DNA of 64,000 nt from PFJX01 sp044227325 (GCA_044227325.1 JBGAFI010000011.1:62001-126000); one strand, 5' to 3'; shown: positions 1 to 8,426, counted from the stretch's first letter. A program made the numbers and translations. Notes: a model not told the origin generated them from the letters alone.

Positions 1-808
1 AGCCTTCGACGCGCTGGGCGCCGGCCATCACGGCCAGCTCGGCGGCGGCCACGGCGCAACCCCGGTCGTTGTGGGGGTGCACGCTGAGCACCACGCCGTC
101 GCGCCGGGCCAGGTGCCGGTGCATCCACTCGATCTGGTCGGCGTAGACGTTGGGGGTGCTCATCTCCACCGTGGCCGGCAGGTTGAGGATCACCGGCCGC
201 GCCGGCGTGGCGCCCCAGGCCGCGGTGACCGCATCGCAGACTTCCCGGGCGAAATCCAGCTCGGTGGCGGAGAAGGTCTCCGGGCTGTATTCCAGCACCC
301 ATTCGGTCTCCGGATGGGCCTCGGTGAGCCGGCGCACCAGCGTCACCGCGTCCACCGCCATGCGCTTCACCTGCTCCCGGCTCATGGCGAACACCACGTC
401 GCGGAAGGCCGGGGCGGTGGCGTTGTAGACGTGGACGATGGCCCGGCGCGCGCCGACGAGGGATGCCACGGTGCGGCGGATGAGGTGCTCCCGGGCCTGG
501 GTGAGCACCGACAGGGTCACGTCGGCGGGCACGTGGCCGCCCTCGATGAGCCGGCGCACGAAATCGAAATCGGTCTGGGAAGCGGAGGGGAAGGCGACTT
601 CGATTTCCTTGAAGCCGATGGCGCACAGCATCTCGAACATGCGCATCTTGGCGGCGCCGTTCATGGGCTCGAACAGGGCCTGGTTGCCGTCGCGCAGGTC
701 GGTGCTCAACCAGACGGGGGGCGCGGAGATGACCCGGTCAGGCCAGGCGCGGTCCTTGATTTGGACCGGGGGGAAGGGACGGTATTTGGTTTGCGGCTGC
801 TTCAACAT
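1..808 (-). CDS. leuA: 2-isopropylmalate synthase, N-terminal part (runs off window)
   Basis: First committed step of leucine synthesis: condenses acetyl-CoA with 2-ketoisovalerate in the cytoplasm. About 269 N-terminal residues are present; the C-terminus lies beyond base 1. The sequence opens MLKQPQTKYRPF and carries DRAWPDRVI and STDLRDGNQAL, signatures of the longer actinobacterial/proteobacterial LeuA class, and the metal-binding HPHNDRG near the window edge. The ATG at 808 follows an AGGAG about 9 bases upstream. A leucine-rich leader ORF and hairpin lie upstream, suggesting attenuation by leucine supply. The family call is firm. Confidence 0.95.
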   Translation of the reverse strand, partial: MLKQPQTKYRPFPPVQIKDRAWPDRVISAPPVWLSTDLRDGNQALFEPMNGAAKMRMFEMLCAIGFKEIEVAFPSASQTDFDFVRRLIEGGHVPADVTLSVLTQAREHLIRRTVASLVGARRAIVHVYNATAPAFRDVVFAMSREQVKRMAVDAVTLVRRLTEAHPETEWVLEYSPETFSATELDFAREVCDAVTAAWGATPARPVILNLPATVEMSTPNVYADQIEWMHRHLARRDGVVLSVHPHNDRGCAVAAAELAVMAGAQRVEG

Positions 809-936
809 GGCGGTTTGCTCCTGGATCTTCGGTAACGGGTACGGGTTTCGGCGACGCGCGGGCTGCCAGGCTGTCGCGGGCACGGGGCCTGGCAACCGGG
901 TCGCAGTCGAAGCAGGGGCGGAAGGCACTGGGTCAT
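802..936 (-). CDS. Possible small upstream ORF overlapping leuA start
   Basis: A 44-codon frame opens MTQCLPPLLRLR at an ATG preceded by a GGAG at good spacing, directly after the U-run of the leu attenuator. It ends inside the leuA start (ATG TTGA), an arrangement that would allow translational coupling. The rest is Pro/Arg-rich and looks like non-coding GC-rich sequence. I cannot tell whether it is translated; it may only be leader RNA. Confidence 0.2.
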   Translation of the reverse strand: MTQCLPPLLRLRPGCQAPCPRQPGSPRVAETRTRYRRSRSKPPC

Positions 937-952
937 GGCAAATCTCCAATCG

Positions 953-997
953 AAAAAAGGGACGCGCGCGGACGAATACGGAATGGCATGCACGTCC
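953..997 (-). terminator. Candidate leu attenuator hairpin
   Basis: On the minus strand GGACGTGC (997-990) can pair with GCGCGTCC (967-960), seven Watson-Crick pairs and one G-U. It is followed by C and six T (958-953). It lies between the leucine-rich leader peptide stop and leuA, where an attenuator terminator should be. The 22-base loop is long, so the fold is plausible rather than proven. Confidence 0.5.
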
Positions 998-1047
998 AGG
1001 GACGCAATTTCCCCGTGAGGGGCGGGTACGACAGGGGGAGGGAAAAT

Positions 1048-1131
1048 TTAGGCGCGCGCGAGGCGCAGCAGCAGACCCAGGCCCAGGAGACGGGCGCGCA
1101 GGGTGGAGAGGGAGGTCTGCTGTCGGTTCAT
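1048..1131 (-). CDS. leuL: leu operon leader peptide
   Basis: A 27-residue ORF too short for normal gene finding: it starts MNRQQTSLSTLRAR and continues LLGLGLLLRLARA before TAA. Nine of 27 residues are leucine, six of them within ten codons (LLGLGLLLRL). That is the hallmark of a ribosome-stalling leader: scarce leucyl-tRNA would stall the ribosome and prevent the downstream hairpin (953-997) from terminating transcription before leuA. No strong Shine-Dalgarno is seen before the ATG. The call rests on leucine density, size and position upstream of leuA. Confidence 0.65.
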   Translation of the reverse strand: MNRQQTSLSTLRARLLGLGLLLRLARA

Positions 1132-1344
1132 GGGCTGAAAGTTAGCGGGGAAGGGGGCGCCGCGTCAATGGGACATTGTTGCCGGGATGAAATCCGTGCT
1201 TGCGGGGGGGCCGGTTCGGCTCGGTGGTTCGGTATCGGAGACCAGGGCGAATATGGCCTGCGAAGGCAGGTCTTCCTCGCCCGCCCATGCGGAGGAGGGG
1301 CGAAAAAGGGGCCGGGGTCGAGGGAAGCGTTGCGCATTCTTCCT

Positions 1345-2574
1345 TCAGCGGCCGGGCAGGCTGTCCCGCAGCAGGTCCACGGCGGCCAGCAGTTGCCGGT
1401 CCCTGCCGTTCCGGAACCCGGCTTCCGACAGGCAGCTCAGGGTCTTCGGCGCGAGCAGGTCGATGTCCGGCGCTTGCGGGGCTTCCACGTCGGGGACGAG
1501 TCCCTTGCGCCAATAGCTGCGGCCGTTGGGCGTCAGCATTTCCTCGATGGCCAGCATCAGCGAGGAGCCGTCCGACAGGGGCACTTCCGTCAGCACCGTG
1601 CCGCTGCCGAAGGTCTTCTCGCCCACCAGCCGCGCGCGCTGCGCGTCCTGCAGGGCGCCGGCGACGATCTCGGAGGAACTCGCGGATTCGTGGTTGACCA
1701 GGACCACCATGGGCAGGTCCGTCTTGGCGCCTCCGGGCTTGACCGGCACCGGCGTCACCTTGCCCTTCGCGTCCTTTTCCAGCACCACGTTGCCCTGGCG
1801 CAGGAACTGGCTCGCCACCGCCACCGCCTCGTCGAAATAGCCCCCCGGATTGTCGCGCAGGTCGAGCACCAGGCCGCGCGCGCCTGCCTGGCCGAGGCCG
1901 GCGAGGGCCTTCGCCAGGCCCTCGCCGGTGCCGGAGCTGAACACGCTGATGCGCACCAGGGCGAGATCGCCGCTCGGCAGCATGGCCCAGCCCACGCTGC
2001 TTTCGCCGATCCGCTCCCGGGTCAGGGTCAGGCGGCGCGGCCGGCCCTCGGGCACGGACCGCACGTCCAGGCTCACCAGGCTGCCGGCGGGTCCGCGCAC
2101 CGCCTCCAGCACCTGGGCCGCCGACATGCCCGCGGTCTTCTGCCCCTCCACGGCGAGCAGCGCGTCCCCGGGCTTGAGGCCGTTGCGCTGGGCGGGCGCG
2201 TTGTCGAAGAGGGAGGCGATCACGATGCGCTTGCCGCGCGCTTCCAGGCGCACGCCGATGCCGGCGAACTCGCCGTCCATCTCGTCCTGCTCCTCCCGGC
2301 GCATCGCGGGGGTAAGGAACATGCTGTGTTCCGTATCGCCCAGCGCATCCACCATGCCCTTGATCGCCTCGTAGGTGAACTGGCGCGCGCGCACCGAGGA
2401 TTGGTCCACGTAGTTTCCGCGGATCGCGTTCCAGGCCTCGGTGACGAGACGGAACTCCTGGCCGTGCCCCGAGGGTTTCACGGCCGGCTCGGGCCCGAGC
2501 CAGCGCCGATCCACGCCGATGCCGGCCAGGAGGCCCAGCAGGAACACGCCGGCAACCCGCAGCGCCCGTCTCAA
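1345..2574 (-). CDS. S41 family C-terminal processing peptidase (CtpA/Prc-like)
   Basis: Periplasmic serine protease of the tail-specific/C-terminal processing family. An N-terminal hydrophobic anchor (VAGVFLLGLLAGIGV) is followed by a PDZ domain (about residues 95-190, with GIGVRLEARG and GLKPGDALLAVEG) and the S41 catalytic core. The core has the RGLVLDLRDNPGG strand, the serine-bearing HESASSSEI and the lysine-bearing GEKTFGSG, so the Ser/Lys dyad is intact. At 409 residues it matches the compact CtpA type. The only in-frame start found is a TTG at 2574 without a clear ribosome site, so the exact N-terminus is uncertain. It stands alone between leuA and the FKBP gene. Confidence 0.9.
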   Translation of the reverse strand: MRRALRVAGVFLLGLLAGIGVDRRWLGPEPAVKPSGHGQEFRLVTEAWNAIRGNYVDQSSVRARQFTYEAIKGMVDALGDTEHSMFLTPAMRREEQDEMDGEFAGIGVRLEARGKRIVIASLFDNAPAQRNGLKPGDALLAVEGQKTAGMSAAQVLEAVRGPAGSLVSLDVRSVPEGRPRRLTLTRERIGESSVGWAMLPSGDLALVRISVFSSGTGEGLAKALAGLGQAGARGLVLDLRDNPGGYFDEAVAVASQFLRQGNVVLEKDAKGKVTPVPVKPGGAKTDLPMVVLVNHESASSSEIVAGALQDAQRARLVGEKTFGSGTVLTEVPLSDGSSLMLAIEEMLTPNGRSYWRKGLVPDVEAPQAPDIDLLAPKTLSCLSEAGFRNGRDRQLLAAVDLLRDSLPGR

Positions 2575-2632
2575 GGGGAACCCGCCATGTCGGGCCAGCG
2601 CGGCTCAGCGCCGAACCGGCGCCCGCCGCCGG

Positions 2633-3037
2633 TCAACGCTCGATGGCCAGCAGTTCCACATCGAAGGTCAGCGCGGTGTCGGGCGGGATGACGCCGGGCA
2701 CGCCGCGCGCGCCGTAGGCGGTGGACGCCGGACAGGTCAGCCTGGCCTTGCCGCCCACCTTCATCTTCTGCACGCCCTGGGTCCAACACGGGATGACCTG
2801 GCGCAGGGAGAAACTGATGGGCTCATGGCGCTTGTAGGAGCTGTCGAACTCGTCGCCGTTGGGCAGCGTGCCCCGGTAATGCACTTTCACCGTGCTGTCC
2901 GCCGTGGGCGAGCCGCCCTTGCCCACCGATGCGTGGGCCACCACCACGCCGGACGGCAGGGTATCCGTGGTCGCGGCCGGGGCCTGGGAAGTGACGATGA
3001 GCGCCGCGAGGGCGGCAAGGATTCGAAATGTGCGCAT
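2633..3037 (-). CDS. FKBP-type peptidyl-prolyl cis-trans isomerase, secreted
   Basis: A 134-residue protein with a cleavable signal peptide (MRTFRILAALAALIVTSQAPA) and one FKBP domain: VKVHYRGTLPNGDEFDSS, PISFSLRQVIPCWTQGVQ, AYGARGVPGVIPP and the terminal LTFDVELLAI. It should catalyse proline isomerisation of exported proteins in the periplasm. The ATG at 3037 begins exactly at the signal peptide; a longer open frame upstream does not resemble the family. Its 3' end lies 60 bases from the protease start, so the two could be cotranscribed. Confidence 0.93.
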   Translation of the reverse strand: MRTFRILAALAALIVTSQAPAATTDTLPSGVVVAHASVGKGGSPTADSTVKVHYRGTLPNGDEFDSSYKRHEPISFSLRQVIPCWTQGVQKMKVGGKARLTCPASTAYGARGVPGVIPPDTALTFDVELLAIER

Positions 3038-3177
3038 GGATCCGTTTCCGTGGAAAAAGAGGGGAGTGTAGCGAAGCGCATGGATCATTTTCAGTGCGGT
3101 TGGTTCGCGCGACGCGCCGGCGCATGGCCGGGGGTCGCTCGCCGGACAATCCGCCGCGCCAGGTTCCGACGCCGGCC

Positions 3178-3789
3178 TCACACGACCAACTTGATCGCCG
3201 CTTGGCCAATGCGCGCTTCCTCCCGCTCGGAGAGGCGGGTGCGGGGCTGTCCCGCGACCAGACCGAGGAAGATGTCGTCGACGGGGTTCGCGCCGATGGT
3301 CTTCGCGGTCATGCGGAGTTGCTTCGATGTGCTGTAGAAAATCCGTCCCAAGAACGCGGGCGCGGCGGCGGAGGCGATGACGACGGCTTTTTTCGCCCGG
3401 GCTTTCTTGCGGAATTGGGGCGCGTGCTTGCGCCACGGCCAATAGGCGTAGACCAGCAGCCGTTCCATGAAGCGCTTGAACAGGGCGGTGACCGAATAGA
3501 AATTGGTCGGCGCGGCGAGGATGAAGCCGTCGGCGGCCTCGATCCTGTCGATCAGCGCCTGCATGCCGTCGTGCTGGACGCACACGCCGGGCGCGTCGCC
3601 GGGGGTCTGGGTGCATTCCCGGCAGTTGCGGCAAAACTCGATGGGATAGTCGCGCAGTTGGACGACCTCGACCTGGGCGCCCGCGTCCCGCGCTGCGCGC
3701 ACCGCGGCGCCGACGGCCTGGTCGATGATGCCGCCGTCCCGGTAGGAGCCCGCTATCGCGAGCAGTCTCGCCGCATGCCCTTGAGCCAT
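3178..3789 (-). CDS. NAD(P)H-dependent FMN reductase-like, flavodoxin-fold protein
   Basis: 203 residues with a flavodoxin-like fold. LLAIAGSYRDGGIIDQ is the phosphate-binding loop for FMN and AADGFILAAPTNFYSVTALF is the second flavin loop. Three cysteines (CRNCREC) follow the second strand, as in iron-sulfur flavoprotein/NADPH-dependent oxidoreductase relatives. It probably transfers electrons from NAD(P)H to a small acceptor; the substrate is unknown. AAAGGAG precedes the ATG at 3789 at good spacing. It is separated from the FKBP gene by 140 bases and divergent from the GGDEF-EAL gene. Confidence 0.8.
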   Translation of the reverse strand: MAQGHAARLLAIAGSYRDGGIIDQAVGAAVRAARDAGAQVEVVQLRDYPIEFCRNCRECTQTPGDAPGVCVQHDGMQALIDRIEAADGFILAAPTNFYSVTALFKRFMERLLVYAYWPWRKHAPQFRKKARAKKAVVIASAAAPAFLGRIFYSTSKQLRMTAKTIGANPVDDIFLGLVAGQPRTRLSEREEARIGQAAIKLVV

Positions 3790-3995
3790 CGCCCGCTCCT
3801 TTCACCCTCGTTCCGCCGTCGCTGAGCTCACTATAGTTTCGATTTCCCGACTGTTCCGCCCCCCATCGGGCCGCCCCGGCTAGCCTTCGCGTGTCACGGC
3901 CAGGCACAAAACGTGGCCCCGGAGATCGTTTTTATATCTAAAGTATTAAGTAGTTAATTTTAAATAGATCCCTAAGCACCAAACCCAACACGTTC
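3790..3995. promoter_or_regulatory. AT-rich divergent intergenic region
   Basis: The region between the divergent reductase and GGDEF-EAL genes holds a strongly AT-rich block at about 3928-3970, in sharp contrast to the GC-rich surroundings. It probably contains the promoter of the downstream gene; no exact -35/-10 pair could be fixed. Confidence 0.4.
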
Positions 3996-6890
3996 ATGCT
4001 GCCGCAGAGCACTTTCCTTCAGTTCCACATGGACGCGGTTTTTCTTGTCTATGGTCTGGCTTTCCTGGCGATGGGACTGGTCATCGTCGTCCGCCAGCCC
4101 GGCGAGAGCCGGCTGGAAATCGCGGATATCCTCTGGCTGCTGGCTGGATTCGGCTTTTCCCACGGCCTGTTGGAGTTGACCTATTTCTGGAAGATCGTGC
4201 ACGGCGACAACGCGGTCCTGGCCGCGGCCCGCCCCGTCACCCTGCTGGTCTCCTACCTGTTCCTGTTCGAGTTCGGCCGGCGCCTGGTGCTGAATTCCCT
4301 GCCCGCCGCCGGCACAAAGCCCGCCAGGCGGCTGTTGCGGGCCTGGGTCCATGCGCCCTTGCTGGGCGCCATCGCGCTGGGCGGGGCGCTGGCGGCGGAG
4401 CCCTTGCCGGTCGTGGTCATCCTGACCCGCTACCTGTTCGGGTTCACCGGCGCGGTCCTGGCCGGCACGGGTTTTCTGCTCTACTGGCGCCACCACCTCA
4501 AGCCCAATACGGTCGGCGCGGATCGCCGCGTGATCCAGTTCAGCAGCGGGACGGCGGCGGGCGCCTTCCTTCTCTACGCGGTTCTGGGCGGGCTGGTGGT
4601 GCCGGGAGCCGACTGGTTCCCCGCTTCCATCCTCAACCAGGAAACCTTCCAAGCCGCGTTCCACGTTCCCGTGCAATTGCCGCGCGCGCTCTGCGCCATC
4701 CTGGCGGCGGCATCGGTCGGCGCGCTGTTGCGCATTTTCCATGTGGAAAGCATGCACCGCCTGCAGGACGCCTATCGGACAACGCAGCAAGCCCTGGTCG
4801 ATCTGCGCGTGCTGAGCCGCAAGAACGAACTGATCCTGCGCTCGGCGGCGGACGGCATCTTCGGCACGGACCTGCAAGGCCGGACCGTGTTCGTCAACGA
4901 GGCGGCGCTGGCCATGCTGGGCTTCGCGCGGGAGGAACTGATCGGCAAACCCATCCATGCCCTGACCCATCACACCACGCCGGCGGGCAAGCCCCATTCC
5001 GCCGAGGCATGCCCGATACAACGAACCATGGAGAACCACGCCTCGCGCCGCACCAGCGACGACATCTTCTGGCGCAAGGACGGCACCAGTTTTCCGGTCG
5101 AGTACATCTCGGCGCCGCTTTGGGACGAGGACCGGGTCATGGGCGTGGTGGTGGCGTTCCAGGACATCTCGGAACGCAAGCGCGCGGACGAACAATTGCG
5201 CATCGCCGCGACCGCCTTCGAATCCCAGGAAGGCGTGGTCGTCACCGATGCGAACAACGTGATCCAGCGGGTCAACCGGGCGTTCACCGAAATCACCGGC
5301 TACACGGCGGCGGAGGCGGTGGGCCGGACGCCGAGATTGCTCAACTCGGGGCGCCACGACCAAGCGTTCTACGAGACCATGTGGCGGCAACTGGCGGACA
5401 ACGGCTACTGGCAAGGGGAAATCTGGAATCGGCGCAAGAACGGCGAGGTCTATCCGGAATGGCTCACCATCACCGCCGTGAGGGACCACGGCGGGGAGGT
5501 CACCCATTACGTCGCGATGCTGATGGATATCAGCCACCGCAAGGCCGCCGAGGACGAAATCCGCCACCTCGCCTTCTACGATCCGCTCACCCGCCTGCCC
5601 AACCGGCGGCTTCTGCTGGAACGGCTCGACCACGCCCGCGCCACCGGCTCGCGCGGCGGGCACCTGGGGGCGCTGCTGTTCATCGACCTGGACAACTTCA
5701 AGACCCTCAACGACACCCTGGGCCACGACAAGGGCGACTCGCTGCTGGAACAGGTGGCCCGGCGCCTGAACGACTGCGTGCGGGAAGAGGATACGGTGGC
5801 CCGTTTCGGCGGCGACGAGTTCGTGGTGATGCTGGAAGGCCTGAGCGCGAACGCCCGGGAAGCCGCCAGCCAGACCCGGCTGGTGGGCGAGAAGATTCTC
5901 GCCACATTGGACCAGCCCTATCTCATCGCCGGGCACACCCATCACAGCACCAGCAGCATCGGCGCCACCCTGTTCTCGGGCCAGCGGGATAGCGTCGAGG
6001 AACTGCTGAAACAGGCCGATCTGGCGATGTACAAGGCCAAGGACGCGGGCCGCAATCTCCTGCGCTTCTTCGACCCCAGCATGCAGGCCGTGGTCAGCGC
6101 GCGCGCCGCCCTGGAAGCGGATTTGCGCCTGGGCCTGCAACGCCGCGAGTTCATTCTCCATTACCAGCCCCAGGTCGACCCCGCTGGCCGCGTGACCGGC
6201 GTCGAAGCCCTGTTGCGCTGGCGGCATCCGCAACGCGGTCTGGTCCAGCCCGGCGACTTCATTCCCCTGGCCGAGGAAACCGGCCTCATCCTGCCCATCG
6301 GCCGCTGGGTGTTGCATGCGGCCTGCGCGCAGTTGGTGGCCTGGGCGGACAGCCCGGACTCGGGCCATTACACGGTGGCGGTGAATATCAGCGCCCGGCA
6401 GTTCCGCCAGCCGCACTTCGCGCGCGAAGTGCTGGACGCGATCGAGCAGTCCGGCGCGGACCCCAGGCGCCTCAAACTGGAAATCACGGAAAGTCTGCTG
6501 CTGGATGACGTGGAGGACGTCATCGCCAAGATGGCCTATCTGAAGGCCCGGGGCGTAGGCTTCTCGCTGGACGACTTCGGCACCGGCTATTCCTCCCTCT
6601 CCTACCTGAAGCGCCTGCCCTTGGATCAACTGAAGATCGACCAGTCCTTCGTGCAGGATGTCCTCACCGACCTCAACGACGCCGCCATCGCCCGCACCAT
6701 CGTCGCGCTGGCCCAGAGCCTGGGCCTGTCGGTCATCGCCGAGGGCGTGGAAACCGAAGCCCAGCGCGATTTCCTGGCCGGCGTGGGGTGCCTCGCCTAC
6801 CAGGGCTTCCTGTACGGCCGCCCGGAGCCTCCCTTGGCGGCGCATCCGTCCCGGGGCGGGGAAGCGCGCCTGACCGAGGCGATCGAGTAG
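3996..6890 (+). CDS. Membrane PAS-PAS-GGDEF-EAL cyclic-di-GMP enzyme
   Basis: A 964-residue c-di-GMP turnover protein. Residues 1-250 form a multi-helix membrane sensor region (several hydrophobic segments, for example VFLVYGLAFLAMGLVIVV). Two PAS domains follow (about 275-395 and 400-515). A GGDEF domain (about 520-690) has an intact RFGGDEF at about residue 605 and a canonical RxxD inhibitory site (REED) five residues before it. An EAL domain (about 705-950) has VEALLRW and DDFGTGYSSLSYL. Both catalytic signatures are preserved, so it could be bifunctional, with cyclase activity under product inhibition. No Shine-Dalgarno precedes the ATG; an ATG at 4029 is an alternative start. It stands alone. 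Confidence 0.93.
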   Translation: MLPQSTFLQFHMDAVFLVYGLAFLAMGLVIVVRQPGESRLEIADILWLLAGFGFSHGLLELTYFWKIVHGDNAVLAAARPVTLLVSYLFLFEFGRRLVLNSLPAAGTKPARRLLRAWVHAPLLGAIALGGALAAEPLPVVVILTRYLFGFTGAVLAGTGFLLYWRHHLKPNTVGADRRVIQFSSGTAAGAFLLYAVLGGLVVPGADWFPASILNQETFQAAFHVPVQLPRALCAILAAASVGALLRIFHVESMHRLQDAYRTTQQALVDLRVLSRKNELILRSAADGIFGTDLQGRTVFVNEAALAMLGFAREELIGKPIHALTHHTTPAGKPHSAEACPIQRTMENHASRRTSDDIFWRKDGTSFPVEYISAPLWDEDRVMGVVVAFQDISERKRADEQLRIAATAFESQEGVVVTDANNVIQRVNRAFTEITGYTAAEAVGRTPRLLNSGRHDQAFYETMWRQLADNGYWQGEIWNRRKNGEVYPEWLTITAVRDHGGEVTHYVAMLMDISHRKAAEDEIRHLAFYDPLTRLPNRRLLLERLDHARATGSRGGHLGALLFIDLDNFKTLNDTLGHDKGDSLLEQVARRLNDCVREEDTVARFGGDEFVVMLEGLSANAREAASQTRLVGEKILATLDQPYLIAGHTHHSTSSIGATLFSGQRDSVEELLKQADLAMYKAKDAGRNLLRFFDPSMQAVVSARAALEADLRLGLQRREFILHYQPQVDPAGRVTGVEALLRWRHPQRGLVQPGDFIPLAEETGLILPIGRWVLHAACAQLVAWADSPDSGHYTVAVNISARQFRQPHFAREVLDAIEQSGADPRRLKLEITESLLLDDVEDVIAKMAYLKARGVGFSLDDFGTGYSSLSYLKRLPLDQLKIDQSFVQDVLTDLNDAAIARTIVALAQSLGLSVIAEGVETEAQRDFLAGVGCLAYQGFLYGRPEPPLAAHPSRGGEARLTEAIE

Positions 6891-6953
6891 ACGAGATCAG
6901 CCCAGGCAGAACACGCGGACGCCGTTTCGGGAGGGAATCGGCGAGGTCCGTGC

Positions 6954-7265
6954 TCACACCCCCGCGTCGGCGTCCCGGTCGGCGCGGCCGCGCGCCGCGT
7001 CCAGCTCGGCTTCGATGAAACCCGCGATCATGGCCCGGTAAACCCGTTCCACCACGGCGGGATCGGCCCCCAGTTCCGCCGCCAGGCCCTTCGCCTTGGC
7101 GACGACCTGTTCCACCCGCCGCGGCGCGCGCACCTCGCCATCGCTCCGCTTGAAGCGGGCCGCCTGCTTCACGTAGCCGCCCCGCTCGGCGAGAAGGGCG
7201 ACGATGCGGCGGTCCAAGCGGTCGATGTTGGCGCGGACTTCCTCGAGGGAGGCGCATGCGTTCAT
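6954..7265 (-). CDS. AroQ-type chorismate mutase family protein
   Basis: A 103-residue, all-helical chorismate mutase-like domain: ASLEEVRANIDRLDRRIVAL, a helix with LAERGGYVKQAARFK, then RRVEQVVAKAKGLA. This matches the small monofunctional AroQ class that converts chorismate to prephenate, and also resembles isochorismate-pyruvate lyase (PchB). Its ATG overlaps the stop of the EamA gene (ATGA), so the two are translationally coupled. Together with the Trp-rich leader upstream, this points to a role in aromatic amino acid flux. Confidence 0.82.
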   Translation of the reverse strand: MNACASLEEVRANIDRLDRRIVALLAERGGYVKQAARFKRSDGEVRAPRRVEQVVAKAKGLAAELGADPAVVERVYRAMIAGFIEAELDAARGRADRDADAGV

Positions 7266-8173
7266 GACCTTCTCCCTGCCGGGACGCCGCGCACCGACGC
7301 CAGCACGCCGGCCAGACTGTCCCATTGGTACAGGGACAGGCCCAGGCTGATCAGCGCGGCGCCGAACCACACCCGCACCGGCACCACCTCGCCGTTGAGC
7401 AGGATGCCCAGTAGCAGCGCCAGCACCGGCGTGATCAGGGTGATCAGCGCCACGCGCCCGGTCTCCAGGTGCTTGATGATGTAGTAGTAGAGGGCGAAGC
7501 CCAGCACGGAACCGAACACGCCCAGGTAGACGATGGCGGCGCCGGCCTGGATCGGCATGGCGCTGGGCACGCGGCCGTCCACCAGGAGCCAGACCAGCGC
7601 GAACAGGGGCATGGACACCGCCAGGGTGCCGGCGGTGATGGCCAGGGGCGGACTGTGGTCGCCGATCTTCTTCACCCACACCAGGCTGGCGGAATAGATG
7701 AACACCGCCAGCAGCAAGGCCGCCATGCCGTAGCGCGCATCGGGCCCGCCGATGCCGGTCTCGGCGAGGAAGACGACGCCGAGGCCGGCCAGGCCCAGCA
7801 GCATGCCGGCCAGCTTGGCCGGCGCCAGGGCGCGCTCCTTCAGCCAGACCGCCGCGAGCAGGCTGGTGATCAGCGGCGCCAGGCCGAACAGCACGGACAC
7901 CAGGCCGGAGGTGATGAACTGGGAACCCCAGTAGGTGCAGATCATGGCGCCGAACAGGCCCAGGCCGCCGGCCAGGTAGGTCTGGCGCGCCGCGCGGTGC
8001 ATGGGGAAGCCGACGCGCCAGACGGCGACGATGAGCGCGGCCAGCACCACGCCGATGAGCATGCGGGCCATCACCGCGAAGGCGAAGCCGGCGCCCAGGG
8101 CGCTCCATTTGATGGCCAGGGGCGTGGTGGACCAGATCAGCACCACGGCGGCGTAGGCGAGTGGAATCGACAT
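7262..8173 (-). CDS. EamA/DMT-family transporter, possible aromatic amino acid exporter
   Basis: A ten-helix inner-membrane permease of the drug/metabolite transporter superfamily with two EamA repeats (starting near LAYAAVVLIWSTTPLAIKW and GMAALLLAVFIYSASLVWV). The ATG at 8173 (MSIPLAY) follows GGGAAA and gives the standard N-terminus; the frame extends to 8206 but that part lies in the attenuator stem. Some EamA proteins (YddG type) export aromatic amino acids. The coupled chorismate mutase gene and the Trp-codon leader with terminator upstream support that substrate here, as inference. It is the first structural gene of a two-gene operon. Confidence 0.88.
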   Translation of the reverse strand: MSIPLAYAAVVLIWSTTPLAIKWSALGAGFAFAVMARMLIGVVLAALIVAVWRVGFPMHRAARQTYLAGGLGLFGAMICTYWGSQFITSGLVSVLFGLAPLITSLLAAVWLKERALAPAKLAGMLLGLAGLGVVFLAETGIGGPDARYGMAALLLAVFIYSASLVWVKKIGDHSPPLAITAGTLAVSMPLFALVWLLVDGRVPSAMPIQAGAAIVYLGVFGSVLGFALYYYIIKHLETGRVALITLITPVLALLLGILLNGEVVPVRVWFGAALISLGLSLYQWDSLAGVLASVRGVPAGRRS

Positions 8174-8204
8174 GATGTTTCCCATTTCGGTACGTCGGAA
8201 CAAC

Positions 8205-8236
8205 AAAAAGGCCGCGAATCCTTGCGGGTCGCGGCC
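8205..8236 (-). terminator. Intrinsic terminator/attenuator before EamA gene
   Basis: On the minus strand GGCCGCGA (8236-8229) and TCGCGGCC (8217-8210) form a perfect 8-bp stem around an 11-base loop, followed by TTTTT (8209-8205). It sits 32 bases before the EamA start, inside the leader of the gene it would control, so it acts as an attenuator rather than an end-of-operon terminator. An upstream segment (8280-8291) can pair imperfectly with its 5' arm as an antiterminator. Confidence 0.8.
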
Positions 8237-8266
8237 TGTTCGAAAAACGCTTCGGTGATTACGGCT

Positions 8267-8368
8267 TCATCGTCGCTCCGGCCCCGGACCCATGGCGCCA
8301 CGCCATACGCGCGCCCAACGCATGGCGCGGCGGATGTGCAGGGAGGGGACGGCTTTGAAATGAGGCAT
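8267..8368 (-). CDS. Trp-containing leader peptide of EamA/chorismate mutase operon
   Basis: A 33-residue ORF starting MPHFKAV and containing MRWARVWRGAM, i.e. two Trp codons within five, followed by TGA and, 30 bases later, the attenuator hairpin at 8205-8236. An internal ATG at MRW gives a shorter 18-residue version in the same frame. If transcription starts just after the -10 box, the longer form would be nearly leaderless. The layout promoter, short Trp ORF, terminator, transporter matches Trp attenuation. No strong ribosome site is visible, so which start is used is open. Confidence 0.55.
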   Translation of the reverse strand: MPHFKAVPSLHIRRAMRWARVWRGAMGPGPERR

Positions 8369-8374
8369 GGCCCG

Positions 8375-8404
8375 ATTCTCTCGGCCGTACTGCGACCCTG
8401 TCAA
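8375..8404 (-). promoter_or_regulatory. Sigma-70 promoter for the EamA operon
   Basis: A perfect TTGACA (8404-8399), an 18-base spacer and GAGAAT (8380-8375) lie just upstream of the leader peptide on the minus strand. The -10 matches the consensus at four of six positions. Transcription would start close to the leader ATG at 8368. Confidence 0.6.
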
Positions 8405-8426
8405 CGGAAATACTCATGCCGGCCAG

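Noticed and set aside
2633..3907. Long minus-strand frame (424 codons) containing the FKBP gene
   Set aside because: Only the last 134 codons resemble FKBP and start with a signal peptide; the rest overlaps the flavodoxin-fold gene in another frame.
3972..6845. 957-codon open frame on the minus strand opposite the GGDEF-EAL gene
   Set aside because: Low-complexity, His/Gln/Gly-rich product mirrored from a clear gene with intact domains; an antisense artefact of high GC.
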